In this document: one piece after another, positions 34,015-43,403 of the stretch
Layout: every line of letters begins with the position of its first letter
How positions within the stretch are numbered: position 1 is the stretch's first letter
From: Candidatus Nitrosopelagicus sp.
GTDB lineage: Archaea > Thermoproteota > Nitrososphaeria > Nitrososphaerales > Nitrosopumilaceae
NCBI GenBank assembly: GCA_028344155.1
Contig: JAOMAI010000004.1
Location: forward strand, 1-54,209
Direction: 5' to 3'
Length of the DNA: 54,209 nt
Translations under genes and position numbers: made by a program
Notes under the pieces: generated by a model
What the model saw: the letters and a program-made list of their open reading frames with translations, nothing else
Told to the model about the DNA's origin: nothing
Database searches by the model: none

Positions 34015-35534
34015 AGAAAGCCATCTAGAGATTCAGTAGAAGATAATTCATTAGTTTCAAGTTTTTTTGCCAGTTTATCACCCATCTGTTTTGCAGATTT
34101 AATTTTCCTTTGACCGATGTGATAGTATACTTGATCAATTGTGTCTTTTGCAATTAGAACAACTAATCGTCCTTCGGTCTTTCTTCCTGTCCTACCCTTC
34201 CTTTGTACAAAACGAATTGAACTTGGAACATTATCATAAAAAATTACCAAATTTACTTCAGAAATATCCAATCCTTCTTCACCAACACGAGTTGCAACAA
34301 GAACCTGAGTTAACCCATCTCTAAATCTTTGAACGGTTTCAATCTGTTTTTCTTGTTTTAAGCCAGTATCGCCTGCTTTACCAATCAAAATTTCAGAATT
34401 AATCCCCATTTTCTGTAGTGTTTCATTTATCACGTTTACAGAATCTCGATAACTTGTAAAAATTAGAACTTTATCTTTAACAGAAGCAATAACCTCTTTT
34501 AATTTTGGAAGTTTTGAATGTTCAATTCCTTGAGATTTTGCAAAATTAGCTAATTCAATAGCACGCATAAAATTTGGATCTTTTTCAAAAAGATCTTTAA
34601 TTCCAACACCTTTTTTTGCTTTTGTTCTATCACAAAATTTTAGAAAAGATGTGATACCATGAGCCTCAAAAATATTTAGTGCATATGTGATTCTAATTGC
34701 AGTGAATAATGGTTTTGCCGAAATACGATTTTGCGTTAATACGTACTGACGAATTCTAAGTAATGTAGAGAGAGATTTGTTTTGTCCAATTTGAATTCCG
34801 TTTTTTCTTAATGTTGTATAACGTTCATCTAATGCAAGTTGAAGACATTTTTGGATTGCTTTCATCTCAGGTGGCAAATCAACCATAATCCATTCAGTGT
34901 TTGTTTTTTGAATATACGGTTGAACGTCAGGGCTTTCATCAGTTCTTTGTAAAATATTCTGGATTCCAAGAGATACGATAATTTCAGTGGCCTTTGCTTT
35001 CTCACTTGGAAGTGTTGCAGTCATTCCAAGTATGAGTGATTTTTCTTTGAAATGATTTGCGATGCCAGTGTATGCATAATCACCAACAGCCCTATGAGCC
35101 TCATCAAATATCACTAAACTGAACTGATCAGTGTCAATCATATTTCGTTCTAAATCATTACGAGTAATTTCAGGCGTTGCACAGATCACACTATTCATCC
35201 AGGATTTTTTTCGTTTGTTTATCAAATCTTCACCAGTTATAATTCCAATATCATCCAATAGTAGATTTTCTTTAAGGAAATCAAAATGTTGGTTGACAAG
35301 AACACGTGTTGGGGCTAATAGTAAAACACCCCCTTTATTCTGAGACAACACGTGAGCCATAATCTGTAATGCAATGGTAGTTTTTCCAAGACCCGTAGGT
35401 AAAACAATTAACGAGTTTTCATTTTTTGCACCATTAGCAAGATTAGTCTGATAGTCCCGTAACTCAATAGAGTTTTGCTTAATCAATTTGTGCTCATAAT
35501 ATTCCGATCCCATAAAGTGAGAACAGAGAATCAT
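34011..35534 (-). CDS. Hef/FANCM-type DEAH helicase without nuclease domain
   Basis: This 507-residue superfamily 2 helicase acts on branched DNA such as stalled forks. Motifs in order: ELRDYQ (Q-type), PTGLGKT (Walker A), APTRVLVNQH (Ia), CATPEI (Ib), IFDEAHRA (II), GMTATLPS (III), IFTSYRDSVNVI (IV), VATRVGEEGLDI (V) and QRKGRTGRKTEG (VI). An insert domain between II and IV matches Hef/FANCM. The XPF-type nuclease and HhH domains found in euryarchaeal Hef are absent. A second ATG at 35513 is possible. It is divergent from the dCMP deaminase gene. Confidence 0.92.
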   Translation of the reverse strand: MILCSHFMGSEYYEHKLIKQNSIELRDYQTNLANGAKNENSLIVLPTGLGKTTIALQIMAHVLSQNKGGVLLLAPTRVLVNQHFDFLKENLLLDDIGIITGEDLINKRKKSWMNSVICATPEITRNDLERNMIDTDQFSLVIFDEAHRAVGDYAYTGIANHFKEKSLILGMTATLPSEKAKATEIIVSLGIQNILQRTDESPDVQPYIQKTNTEWIMVDLPPEMKAIQKCLQLALDERYTTLRKNGIQIGQNKSLSTLLRIRQYVLTQNRISAKPLFTAIRITYALNIFEAHGITSFLKFCDRTKAKKGVGIKDLFEKDPNFMRAIELANFAKSQGIEHSKLPKLKEVIASVKDKVLIFTSYRDSVNVINETLQKMGINSEILIGKAGDTGLKQEKQIETVQRFRDGLTQVLVATRVGEEGLDISEVNLVIFYDNVPSSIRFVQRKGRTGRKTEGRLVVLIAKDTIDQVYYHIGQRKIKSAKQMGDKLAKKLETNELSSTESLDGFL

Positions 35535-35602
35535 ATCATTTATGGTTTACAATTGATTAAAAGTCACTTAGAGGTTATATGTTGGCAGATTAAATAATTC
35601 CC

Positions 35603-36121
35603 ATGTCGGATAGTTTTGAAAGACCTGGGTGGGACGAATACTTTATGCTTCAGGCAAAACTTGCAGCATTAAGATCAAACTGCATAACAAGAAGTGTAGG
35701 TGCCGTGATAGTTAGAGACCACCGACAGCTTGCAACAGGGTATAATGGAACACCGCCAGGAATAACGAATTGTTTTGAAGGTGGCTGTAAAAGATGCAAA
35801 GACAGAATGGATGGAAAAGTGAAATCAGGAGAAGGTCTTGGAAGATGCGTCTGTAATCATGCAGAAGCTAATGCAATCATGCATTGTGCAATTTTAGGCA
35901 TAGAGGCAGGAACAAAAGGAGCCATATTGTATTCCACGTATGTTCCTTGTTTAGAATGTACAAAAATGGCGATAACAATAGGAATACGAAAATTTGTATG
36001 TCTTGATGAATATCCAGAAACAGATTATGATTTAATTAAAGAAGCAGGAGTTGAAATTGAAATTTTGAATAAAGAAAAAATTGAGAAATGGGCAAGAGAA
36101 ATGATATCCTCAAAGAAATAG
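35603..36121 (+). CDS. Deoxycytidylate (dCMP) deaminase
   Basis: This zinc enzyme deaminates dCMP to dUMP, supplying thymidylate synthesis. The 172-residue product has the CDA signatures HAEANAIMH and PCLECTK, an upstream RSVGAVIVRDHRQLATGYNG, and a CKRCKD/CVCNH region typical of ComE/dCMP-deaminase proteins. A TATA-like GTTATATG about 25 bases upstream implies a leaderless message. It precedes the DNA polymerase gene with only two bases to the preferred polymerase start, a sensible pairing of dNTP supply and synthesis. Confidence 0.93.
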   Translation: MSDSFERPGWDEYFMLQAKLAALRSNCITRSVGAVIVRDHRQLATGYNGTPPGITNCFEGGCKRCKDRMDGKVKSGEGLGRCVCNHAEANAIMHCAILGIEAGTKGAILYSTYVPCLECTKMAITIGIRKFVCLDEYPETDYDLIKEAGVEIEILNKEKIEKWAREMISSKK

Positions 36122-36123
36122 AT

Positions 36124-38682
36124 ATGGAAGCTGTAGAAGATTTCAAGCAAGACAAAGTAGCAAATATCCCAAATTCACTATTAATTTCTGCATCATATAA
36201 TGGAAAAACAAAGAAAGTTAGCCTCAAATTCTACAATCCAGAAGCAGAGAAAATCTATCTGTGGGAAGATAAAACAGGTCACCAGCCATATTGCTTTTCA
36301 AAAATGGCACCAGAAGATTTAGATTTTTTGTCAGAAAGAGATGACGTAGTTGAAATCAAAACTGTAAAAAAAATCGATACACTGAAAGACAAAGAAATTC
36401 CAGTCTCAAAAATCATCGTTACAGACCCACTGGCAATAGGAGGTACACAGACAACACAGAGTATTAGAAATGTGGTGGAAGCATGGGAATCAGATATCAA
36501 ATATTATGAAACATATCTTTATGATAATTCATTAATTATTGGAAAATACTATAGGATTGAAAATGATACGATAATTCCACATGACTTTGAAATGTCTGAT
36601 GAGACTAATTTGTCAATGAAGAGTATGCTTTTTGATAAATTAGGAAATACAGGAATGACAGATACAAAACAATTTCAAGAAGAAGTTTCAAATTGGGCAG
36701 AACTTCTAGATCAGCCTGTACCAAAAATTAAAAGAATGAGTTTAGATATAGAGGTAGAAACAGAGGGTAGACTTCCAGATGTGAAAATCGCAGATAAAAA
36801 AGTTACAGCCATAGGATTTGAAGCAAGTGATGGGATGAGACGAGTTTTTGTTTTAAAAAGAGATGGAATTGAAGAAGGAGTAAATGATTTAGACAAAAAT
36901 ATTGAAGTTATATTTTATGAAAAAGATCAGGAGAAAAAATTAATTGAAGATGCCTTCGAATTGGTAAAAAAATATCCTGTGTTGATTACATACAACGGAG
37001 ATGGATTTGATCTTCCTTACTTGTATAATCGTGCAAAAAGACTAGGCATTTCTGATGAAATAAATCCGCTATACATGATGAGAGATTCTGCAACTCTAAC
37101 AAAGGGTGTACATCTTGATTTGTATAGAACGTTTTCAAACAAAGCATTTCAAATTTACGTATTTTCACAAAAATATAGCGACTTTTCTCTCAATAGCGTT
37201 TCAAAAGGAGTTCTGGGAGAACAGAAAATGGATTATGGTGTAGAAATTGATAATATGACATATTATCAGATTGCGAAATATTGCCAAAATGATGCATATC
37301 TAACATTCAAGCTAACTAGCTTTAATCAAGATTTACTCATGAATCTTCTAGTCGTAATTACCAGAATTGCAAGAATGCCAATTGATGACATTTCGAGAAT
37401 GGGCGTTTCACAATGGATTCGTAGTCTCCTGTATTATGAACATAGAAAAAATAATTTTCTCATTCCAAGACGAAATGAAATTGAAGAAAAATCATCCGGA
37501 ATGGCAAATGATGCAGTAATCAAAGATAAGAAATATCGAGGAGGATTGGTCATAGAACCAGTAGAGGGGGTTCATTTTGATGTAACAGTGATGGATTTTG
37601 CAAGTCTATATCCAAGTATAATCAAAGTGAATAATCTTTCATATGAAACAGTGAGGTGTCCACATGAAGAATGTAGGAAGAATGCAATACCAGGAACAGC
37701 ACATTGGAGATGTACAAAGAAAAATGGATTAACATCATTAATTATTGGCTCATTAAGAGATTTACGTGTAAATTATTACAAGAGTCTTTCAAAAAAAGAA
37801 AACATAACAGATGAGCAAAAACAACTGTATACAGTGGTAAGTCAAGCTTTGAAGGTTATTCTTAATGCAAGTTATGGAGTTATGGGTGCAGAGATATTTC
37901 CACTATATTTTCTTCCAGCAGCAGAAGCAACTACTGCATTAGGCAGACATATCATTATGGACACAATTGAGAAATGTAAAGGTATACAATTAGAGGTTCT
38001 ATATGGAGATACAGATTCACTTTTTGTAAAAAATCCAACGGTACAACAAATAGATGATGTCATAAAATTGGCAAAGAAAGATCATGGCGTTGAATTAGAA
38101 ATTGACAAAGAATACAGATATGTAGTATTAAGCAATAGGAAGAAAAATTATTTTGGCGTTACGAAAAATGGAAAAGTGGATGTAAAAGGATTAACAGGTA
38201 AAAAATCACATACGCCTCCATTCATCAAAACATTATTTTATGAATTATTAGATATACTCGCAGAAGTTCAAAATGAAGATGAATTCGAAAATGCAAAGAA
38301 GAAGGTAAGTGATAAAATTGCTATTTATGCAAAAAAAGTTCAAGACAAAAGTATTCCATTAAAAGAATTAACATTTAATGTGACACTCAGTAAGGCTCTA
38401 TCAGAATATGTGAAAACAATTCCTCAGCACATACGAGCAGCAAAACAACTTGAAACCACTAGAGAGATAAAAAAAGGAGATATCATATCATATGTTAAAA
38501 TACTCAATAAACCGGGCGTAAAACCAGTGGAACTGGCAAGACAAGATGAAATCGACTCTGGAAAATACATGGAGTTTATGGAAAGTACTTTGGAACAAAT
38601 TACATCATCCATGGATCTAGATTTTGACACCATTCTTGGAAAACCTAAACAAACAGGGTTGGATCAATTTTTCTGGAATTAG
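36124..38682 (+). CDS. polB: Family B DNA polymerase with 3'-5' exonuclease
   Basis: Replicative-type archaeal DNA polymerase of about 850 residues. Exonuclease motifs appear as SLDIEVETEG (Exo I), TYNGDGFDLPYL (Exo II) and YCQNDAYLTFKL (Exo III). Polymerase motifs are DFASLYPSII (A), KVILNASYGVMGAE (B) and YGDTDSLF (C). A zinc-like CPHEECR...HWRC segment lies between. The ATG at 36124 is preferred; one at 36088 would overlap the deaminase gene by 34 bases. The C-terminal FF-type end (LDQFFWN) resembles a PCNA-interaction peptide (Q-x-x-L/I-x-x-F-F like: TGLDQFFWN). Confidence 0.95.
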   Translation: MEAVEDFKQDKVANIPNSLLISASYNGKTKKVSLKFYNPEAEKIYLWEDKTGHQPYCFSKMAPEDLDFLSERDDVVEIKTVKKIDTLKDKEIPVSKIIVTDPLAIGGTQTTQSIRNVVEAWESDIKYYETYLYDNSLIIGKYYRIENDTIIPHDFEMSDETNLSMKSMLFDKLGNTGMTDTKQFQEEVSNWAELLDQPVPKIKRMSLDIEVETEGRLPDVKIADKKVTAIGFEASDGMRRVFVLKRDGIEEGVNDLDKNIEVIFYEKDQEKKLIEDAFELVKKYPVLITYNGDGFDLPYLYNRAKRLGISDEINPLYMMRDSATLTKGVHLDLYRTFSNKAFQIYVFSQKYSDFSLNSVSKGVLGEQKMDYGVEIDNMTYYQIAKYCQNDAYLTFKLTSFNQDLLMNLLVVITRIARMPIDDISRMGVSQWIRSLLYYEHRKNNFLIPRRNEIEEKSSGMANDAVIKDKKYRGGLVIEPVEGVHFDVTVMDFASLYPSIIKVNNLSYETVRCPHEECRKNAIPGTAHWRCTKKNGLTSLIIGSLRDLRVNYYKSLSKKENITDEQKQLYTVVSQALKVILNASYGVMGAEIFPLYFLPAAEATTALGRHIIMDTIEKCKGIQLEVLYGDTDSLFVKNPTVQQIDDVIKLAKKDHGVELEIDKEYRYVVLSNRKKNYFGVTKNGKVDVKGLTGKKSHTPPFIKTLFYELLDILAEVQNEDEFENAKKKVSDKIAIYAKKVQDKSIPLKELTFNVTLSKALSEYVKTIPQHIRAAKQLETTREIKKGDIISYVKILNKPGVKPVELARQDEIDSGKYMEFMESTLEQITSSMDLDFDTILGKPKQTGLDQFFWN

Positions 38683-38684
38683 AT

Positions 38685-38972
38685 ATGTTAGACGAAATTA
38701 CTTTAGGAATAGTTGCAATATTAGCAGGATTTTTCATCCTAATAGGATGGATTCCACAAATAATTCAAGGATACAAAACAAAGAAGCTTGAAGATGTTTC
38801 GAAATATCTGGTCATATCAATTTTTGTGGGAGCCGCATTATGGCTTATTTATGGAATTGAAATTGATGATGTATACATCATAGGAGTCAACGTAGCAGCA
38901 ATGTTTCTAACAATGACAGTTCTCATAATGAAGCTAAAATATGAGAAAGTCTTTGAATCAATTAGGAAATAG
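38685..38972 (+). CDS. SemiSWEET-type (PQ-loop) transporter
   Basis: SemiSWEETs are half-size sugar transporters that dimerise to form the pore. The 95-residue product has three transmembrane helices and the signature GWIPQIIQGYKTKKLEDVS, where the PQ pair marks the family, plus a conserved Trp-Leu-x-Tyr-Gly (ALWLIYG). It begins three bases after the polymerase stop. Its stop is one base before the start of the triosephosphate isomerase gene. The actual substrate is unknown. Confidence 0.92.
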   Translation: MLDEITLGIVAILAGFFILIGWIPQIIQGYKTKKLEDVSKYLVISIFVGAALWLIYGIEIDDVYIIGVNVAAMFLTMTVLIMKLKYEKVFESIRK

Positions 38973-38973
38973 A

Positions 38974-39636
38974 ATGTTTATAATAAATTGCAAAAATTAT
39001 GACGAAATTGCAGGAGATAAAATTATTAAAATTGCGAAAACCGCAGAAAGGATTTCAAAGAAATACAAAGTGCCAATTGCAATATCACCACCACATCATC
39101 TAATTCCATTAATTACAAAATTCAACATTATAGTTTTAGCACAACATGTAGACGATAAGAAAGTTGGAAGTACAACAGGATTCATGATACCGGAAATTGT
39201 TAAAAAATCAAAAATTAATGGATCCATAATTAATCATAGTGAACATAGAATTTCTGAAAAAGAGATAACATCATTAGTAAAACGCCTAACAAAACTTAAA
39301 CTGAAATCAATATTGTGTGTAAAAAATGTCAATGAAGCAAAAAAGTATGCAAAATTGAATCCAACATTTATTGCAATTGAACCACCAGAATTAATTGGAA
39401 CTGGAAGAGCAATTTCTACAGAGAAACCAGCATTAATCACAAATGCAGTACAAGCAGTAAAGTCTGCTAAAAATTCTACAAAACTTTTGTGTGGAGCAGG
39501 AATTGTTTCAGGTCAAGATGTTTCAAAAGCAAAAGAATTAGGTTCTAAGGGAATTCTTGTCGCAAGTGGAATTGTCAAAGCAAAAAGTTGGGAAAAAAGT
39601 ATCTCAGAATTGTGTAAGGGTTTAAAAAGCCAGTAA
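38974..39636 (+). CDS. tpiA: Triosephosphate isomerase
   Basis: Interconverts dihydroxyacetone phosphate and glyceraldehyde 3-phosphate, used here for gluconeogenesis. The 220-residue product is the compact archaeal type: IINCKNY at the start (Asn and Lys for catalysis), INHSEHR (catalytic His), EPPELIGTG (catalytic Glu followed by the flexible loop), and LCGAGIVS and LVASGIV for phosphate binding. The ATG at 38974 is preferred over one at 38941 that lies inside the upstream gene, because it opens directly with the conserved strand. It is followed 16 bases later by ppdK. Confidence 0.95.
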   Translation: MFIINCKNYDEIAGDKIIKIAKTAERISKKYKVPIAISPPHHLIPLITKFNIIVLAQHVDDKKVGSTTGFMIPEIVKKSKINGSIINHSEHRISEKEITSLVKRLTKLKLKSILCVKNVNEAKKYAKLNPTFIAIEPPELIGTGRAISTEKPALITNAVQAVKSAKNSTKLLCGAGIVSGQDVSKAKELGSKGILVASGIVKAKSWEKSISELCKGLKSQ

Positions 39637-39652
39637 ATCGTCAAAATTCTAC

Positions 39653-42331
39653 ATGGCAAAAAACAAGTCAGTTTATGCATTTGAAGAAGCAGATAGCAAA
39701 AATAGAATGCTACTAGGCGGAAAAGGTGCAGGATTAAGTGAGATGACACGCCTAAAACTTCCAGTACCACCAGGATTTACAATCACAACAGAAGTTTGCA
39801 ACAACTACTATGGTAATGGAAAGAAACTTCCAAAAGACGTCATGCCTCTAGTAATGAAAAATATTGCAAAAATGGAGAAAAAAACAGGTAAAAAATGGAA
39901 CTCCATAAAAAATCCACTTTTGGTATCAGTTCGTTCCGGAGCTGCAATCTCAATGCCAGGAATGATGGACACAATTTTGAATTTAGGCTTAAATGAAAAA
40001 ACAGTAGAAGGATTTGCACAGCAAACAAAGAATCCTAGATTCTCATGGGACTCGTATAGAAGATTCATTCAATTATTTGGTAAAGTTGTATTCGGAGTAA
40101 ATGATGAAAAGTTTGATCATGTATTAGATTCTGCAAAAAATAAACAAGGAGTAACTGATGATAGTAAATTAAATGTTGAATCCTTAAAGAAAATTGTTTC
40201 AGAATATAAGAAAATTTGTGAAACTCATACAAAAAGAAAATTCCCAGACACACCTAACGAACAATTAGGATTGGCAATTGAAGCTGTATTCAAAAGCTGG
40301 ATGGGAGAAAGAGCTGTTGTCTATAGAGAGAAAAACGGAATTACAAAAGACATTGCAAATGGCACTGCAGTAAATGTTGTAACAATGGTTTTTGGAAATA
40401 TGGGAGATGATAGTGCAACAGGAGTAGTGTTTACAAGAAATGGGCATAACGGTAAAAGAGAGATTGAAGGAGAGTATCTAATCAATGCACAAGGAGAAGA
40501 TGTTGTAGCAGGAGTACGAACAGGAAAGAATGTAGATTTATTGAAAAAAGAAATGCCGAAATCTCATAAAGAATTAAGTAATGCGTGTGCAAGATTAGAA
40601 AAACATTTCAGAGAACCACAAGATATCGAATTTACTATAGAACAAGGAAAATTCTATCTCTTACAGACAAGAACAGCAAAAATGAGTGCAGGTGCACTAG
40701 TAAAAACATCAGTAGACATGGTAAAAGAAAAATTAATTGATAAAAATAAAGCATTGACTAGAATTCCAGCACAGCAATTAGAAGCACTACTTCATAGAAC
40801 TATGGATGAATCAAAAATTAAAGAACACAAAAAATTAGCAAAAGGAATTGCTGCATCACCAGGAGCTGCAAGTGGAATTGCTATTTTTGATGTAAAAAAG
40901 GCAATTGAACTCGGCGAGACTGGAAAAAAGGTCATTTTAATCAGAAAAGAAACAAAGCCAGAGGACGTACCCGCATTCTTCTCAGCAGAAGGAATTTTGA
41001 CTAGTCTTGGCGGAAAATCATCACACGCAGCAATAGTATCTAGAGGAATGGGTAAGCCATGTATTGTAGGATGTGCAGAACTCAAAATCAATTATGATAA
41101 TAATACATGTAATGCAAACGGAATTACCGTAAAAGAAGGCGAAACAGTAACAATCGACGGCAGTACAGGTACGGTTTTGATGGGAGCAGTTCCAACAGTA
41201 GAACCTAAAGTAACAAAAGATTTTCAAACAATTCTTAGTTGGGCACAAAATACAAAACAATTAGGAATTCGTGCTAATGCAGATACCCCAGATGCAGCCA
41301 AATTGGCAAGACAGTATGGAGCACAAGGAATTGGATTGTGTAGAACAGAGAGAATGTTCAATGAGACAGATAGAATTGGATTATTTGTTGAAATGATTAT
41401 GGCACAAACCCCAGAAGAGAGAAATCAAGTATTAAAAAAATTACAAGCATTACAAAAAAGTGATTTTATTGGAATCCTAAAAGCGATGGAAGGATACAAA
41501 GTTACTATTAGACTATTAGACCCACCACTACACGAATTTTTGCCAAATCCAGAAGAATTAAAGGAAAAAATGAATAAAGAAAACGATAAGAGTGAAAAAA
41601 CTCAACGAGTTTTAGATAGAGCACGAGAACTAGCAGAAATTAACCCAATGATGGGACATAGAGGAGTAAGAGTAGCAATCACATATCCAGAAATTTACAG
41701 AATGCAGATTACAGCAGTGTTTGAAGCAGCAGCAGAACTTTCAAAGAAAAAGGTCAATGCTAAGCCACAGATAATGATTCCACAAGTAGGAAGTTTAGCA
41801 GAATTAAACTACATTAAATCAATTTATGATGATGTTAAAAAACAGATGGAGAAAAAATACAAGAAAAAGTTTAAGATAAACTTTGGAACTATGTTAGAGG
41901 TAGTACGTGCATGTTTAACATCAGACGAATTAGTCAATACTGCAGAGTTTTTCAGTTTTGGAACAAATGATCTAACACAAGCAGTATTTAGTTTTAGTAG
42001 GGAAGATGCAGAAGGGAAATTTCTTCCGGAATATATGGAAAAAGAACTACTAGAAACTAGTCCATTCCAATCAATTGATGTTAACGGAGTAGGCCATCTA
42101 ATGAAAATTGGAATTAAACAAGGAAGAGATATCAAAAAAGACTTAGAAATTGGAATCTGTGGAGAACATGGAGGAGATCCAAATTCAATCAAATTCTGTC
42201 ATTCTGCTGACGTCTCATATGTCAGCGCATCACCACATAGAATTCCTATAGCCATTGTTGCAGCAGCACAAGCTGAGATTGAACAAAAAAAAATAAAAAA
42301 ATCAAAATCTAAGAAAAAATCAAAGAAATAA
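39653..42331 (+). CDS. ppdK: Pyruvate, phosphate dikinase
   Basis: PPDK interconverts pyruvate and phosphoenolpyruvate using ATP and phosphate, and in autotrophic archaea feeds gluconeogenesis. The 892-residue enzyme has an N-terminal ATP-grasp-like domain (LLGGKGAGLSEM, SVRSGAAISMPGMMDT), a swivelling domain with the phospho-accepting His458 in GGKSSHAAIVSRGMGKPC, and a PEP/pyruvate barrel (GIGLCRTERMF, FGTNDLTQ, GICGEHGGDP) ending in a Lys-rich tail. It comes straight after tpiA on the same strand, so the two probably share a transcript and a pathway. Confidence 0.97.
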   Translation: MAKNKSVYAFEEADSKNRMLLGGKGAGLSEMTRLKLPVPPGFTITTEVCNNYYGNGKKLPKDVMPLVMKNIAKMEKKTGKKWNSIKNPLLVSVRSGAAISMPGMMDTILNLGLNEKTVEGFAQQTKNPRFSWDSYRRFIQLFGKVVFGVNDEKFDHVLDSAKNKQGVTDDSKLNVESLKKIVSEYKKICETHTKRKFPDTPNEQLGLAIEAVFKSWMGERAVVYREKNGITKDIANGTAVNVVTMVFGNMGDDSATGVVFTRNGHNGKREIEGEYLINAQGEDVVAGVRTGKNVDLLKKEMPKSHKELSNACARLEKHFREPQDIEFTIEQGKFYLLQTRTAKMSAGALVKTSVDMVKEKLIDKNKALTRIPAQQLEALLHRTMDESKIKEHKKLAKGIAASPGAASGIAIFDVKKAIELGETGKKVILIRKETKPEDVPAFFSAEGILTSLGGKSSHAAIVSRGMGKPCIVGCAELKINYDNNTCNANGITVKEGETVTIDGSTGTVLMGAVPTVEPKVTKDFQTILSWAQNTKQLGIRANADTPDAAKLARQYGAQGIGLCRTERMFNETDRIGLFVEMIMAQTPEERNQVLKKLQALQKSDFIGILKAMEGYKVTIRLLDPPLHEFLPNPEELKEKMNKENDKSEKTQRVLDRARELAEINPMMGHRGVRVAITYPEIYRMQITAVFEAAAELSKKKVNAKPQIMIPQVGSLAELNYIKSIYDDVKKQMEKKYKKKFKINFGTMLEVVRACLTSDELVNTAEFFSFGTNDLTQAVFSFSREDAEGKFLPEYMEKELLETSPFQSIDVNGVGHLMKIGIKQGRDIKKDLEIGICGEHGGDPNSIKFCHSADVSYVSASPHRIPIAIVAAAQAEIEQKKIKKSKSKKKSKK

Positions 42332-42395
42332 AATAATATTCTAAATCATTAGAATTAATCCAACAGTATAATTACAATATTACAAAAGAAAATTC

Positions 42396-43403
42396 ATGAA
42401 ATGGAGATCTTCATCAAAAAAAGAGGGTTCAAACAATTCACGAAGGGAAACTCTTGAAAGTTATGAACAAAAATATCTTGAAAAATTTAACAAAGTAAAA
42501 TCTGAAATTCAAAAAATACAGAAAAAGCAAAAAGATGTAGAAGTAAAGGAGTTAAAAGATAGAATTGCAAGAAGATTAAAGTTAGAAAAAGAAGCAGGAA
42601 AAAAATATAAAAAAATAATTACAAAACCATTAAAATCAGAAACAAAGGCTGAGGCTGAAACTGAGAGAAAAGTCGAGGCAGAAATAGAAACAAAGGCTGA
42701 GGCTGAAACTGAGAGAAAAGTTGAGGCAGAAATAGAAACAAAGGCTGAAATTTTAGCAGATGTCAAATCAACAATTCAAAAAAGAATGTCAGGTGTATTC
42801 AAAGGCTTTAGGGAAACACAAAGTAAACCATCAACTGTTGCAGAAGATACAAGAAATTTTGTTCGTAAACGTCGTACCGAAAGAGTAGAAACAGTTGAAG
42901 AAATTCATGAAGAGAAAATTCAAAATGATGAATCAGTAAATAAACAAATTAAGAAAGAAGAAGAAAAAGAGAGAATCAAAGCAGAGAAATTTTTGAAGGA
43001 AGCTGAAGAAAAAGAAAAAGCCGAAGCAAAGGAAAAAGCCGAAGCTGAAAAGGCATTGAAAGAAGATATAAAGAAAAAAAGAGATGAAGAAAAAGAAAAG
43101 AATAAGAGATTATTAATTGAAGATGAAGAAAAACCTAAGAAAAAGACAAGTAATCCAAAGAAAGGAAAATTGAAAACTGAAAAAGATATAGAGTCAAAAA
43201 TAGCAAAACTTGAAAAGAAATTACAAAAAGAAGAAAAAATATCATCCGATTTTATCAAATCAACATTAGATACTGCCGTCTCTGAAGGATGGACTAAAAC
43301 TAAAACTGTTGAAGAGTTAAGAAAATCTAAAGAAAAAATTACCATAAAAAAGGCAAAAGAATTAGTCAGTGAAGCATTTGATGCTAAAACTAAGAAAAAT
43401 TAG
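42396..43403 (+). CDS. Coiled-coil protein related to the 31-33 kb repetitive protein
   Basis: A 335-residue cytoplasmic protein, extremely rich in Glu, Lys and Ala. It opens with a RRETLESYEQKYLEKF segment and carries a DTRNFVRKRRT motif near residue 150. Both are also found in the 729-residue protein at 31379-33568 (RRETLAKEAQ, DDTRNFIRKKRT), which marks them as relatives despite different heads. A 16-residue unit (ETKAEAETERKVEAEI) is repeated in tandem. The C-terminal 55 residues (SDFIKSTLDTAVSEGW) form a more globular helical part. Function unknown; the basic clusters allow nucleic-acid binding. Confidence 0.78.
   Translation: MKWRSSSKKEGSNNSRRETLESYEQKYLEKFNKVKSEIQKIQKKQKDVEVKELKDRIARRLKLEKEAGKKYKKIITKPLKSETKAEAETERKVEAEIETKAEAETERKVEAEIETKAEILADVKSTIQKRMSGVFKGFRETQSKPSTVAEDTRNFVRKRRTERVETVEEIHEEKIQNDESVNKQIKKEEEKERIKAEKFLKEAEEKEKAEAKEKAEAEKALKEDIKKKRDEEKEKNKRLLIEDEEKPKKKTSNPKKGKLKTEKDIESKIAKLEKKLQKEEKISSDFIKSTLDTAVSEGWTKTKTVEELRKSKEKITIKKAKELVSEAFDAKTKKN
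42639..42748. repeat. Tandem 48-base in-frame repeat
   Basis: Two full 48-base units and 14 bases of a third, differing at a single C/T position, begin at 42639, 42687 and 42735. They encode the 16-residue ETKAEAETERKVEAEI unit of the coiled-coil protein. The near-perfect DNA identity suggests a recent expansion. Confidence 0.9.

Noticed and set aside
39808-42192. Minus-strand open frames inside the PPDK gene
   Set aside because: They are antisense to a full-length, motif-complete enzyme and lack recognisable domains.
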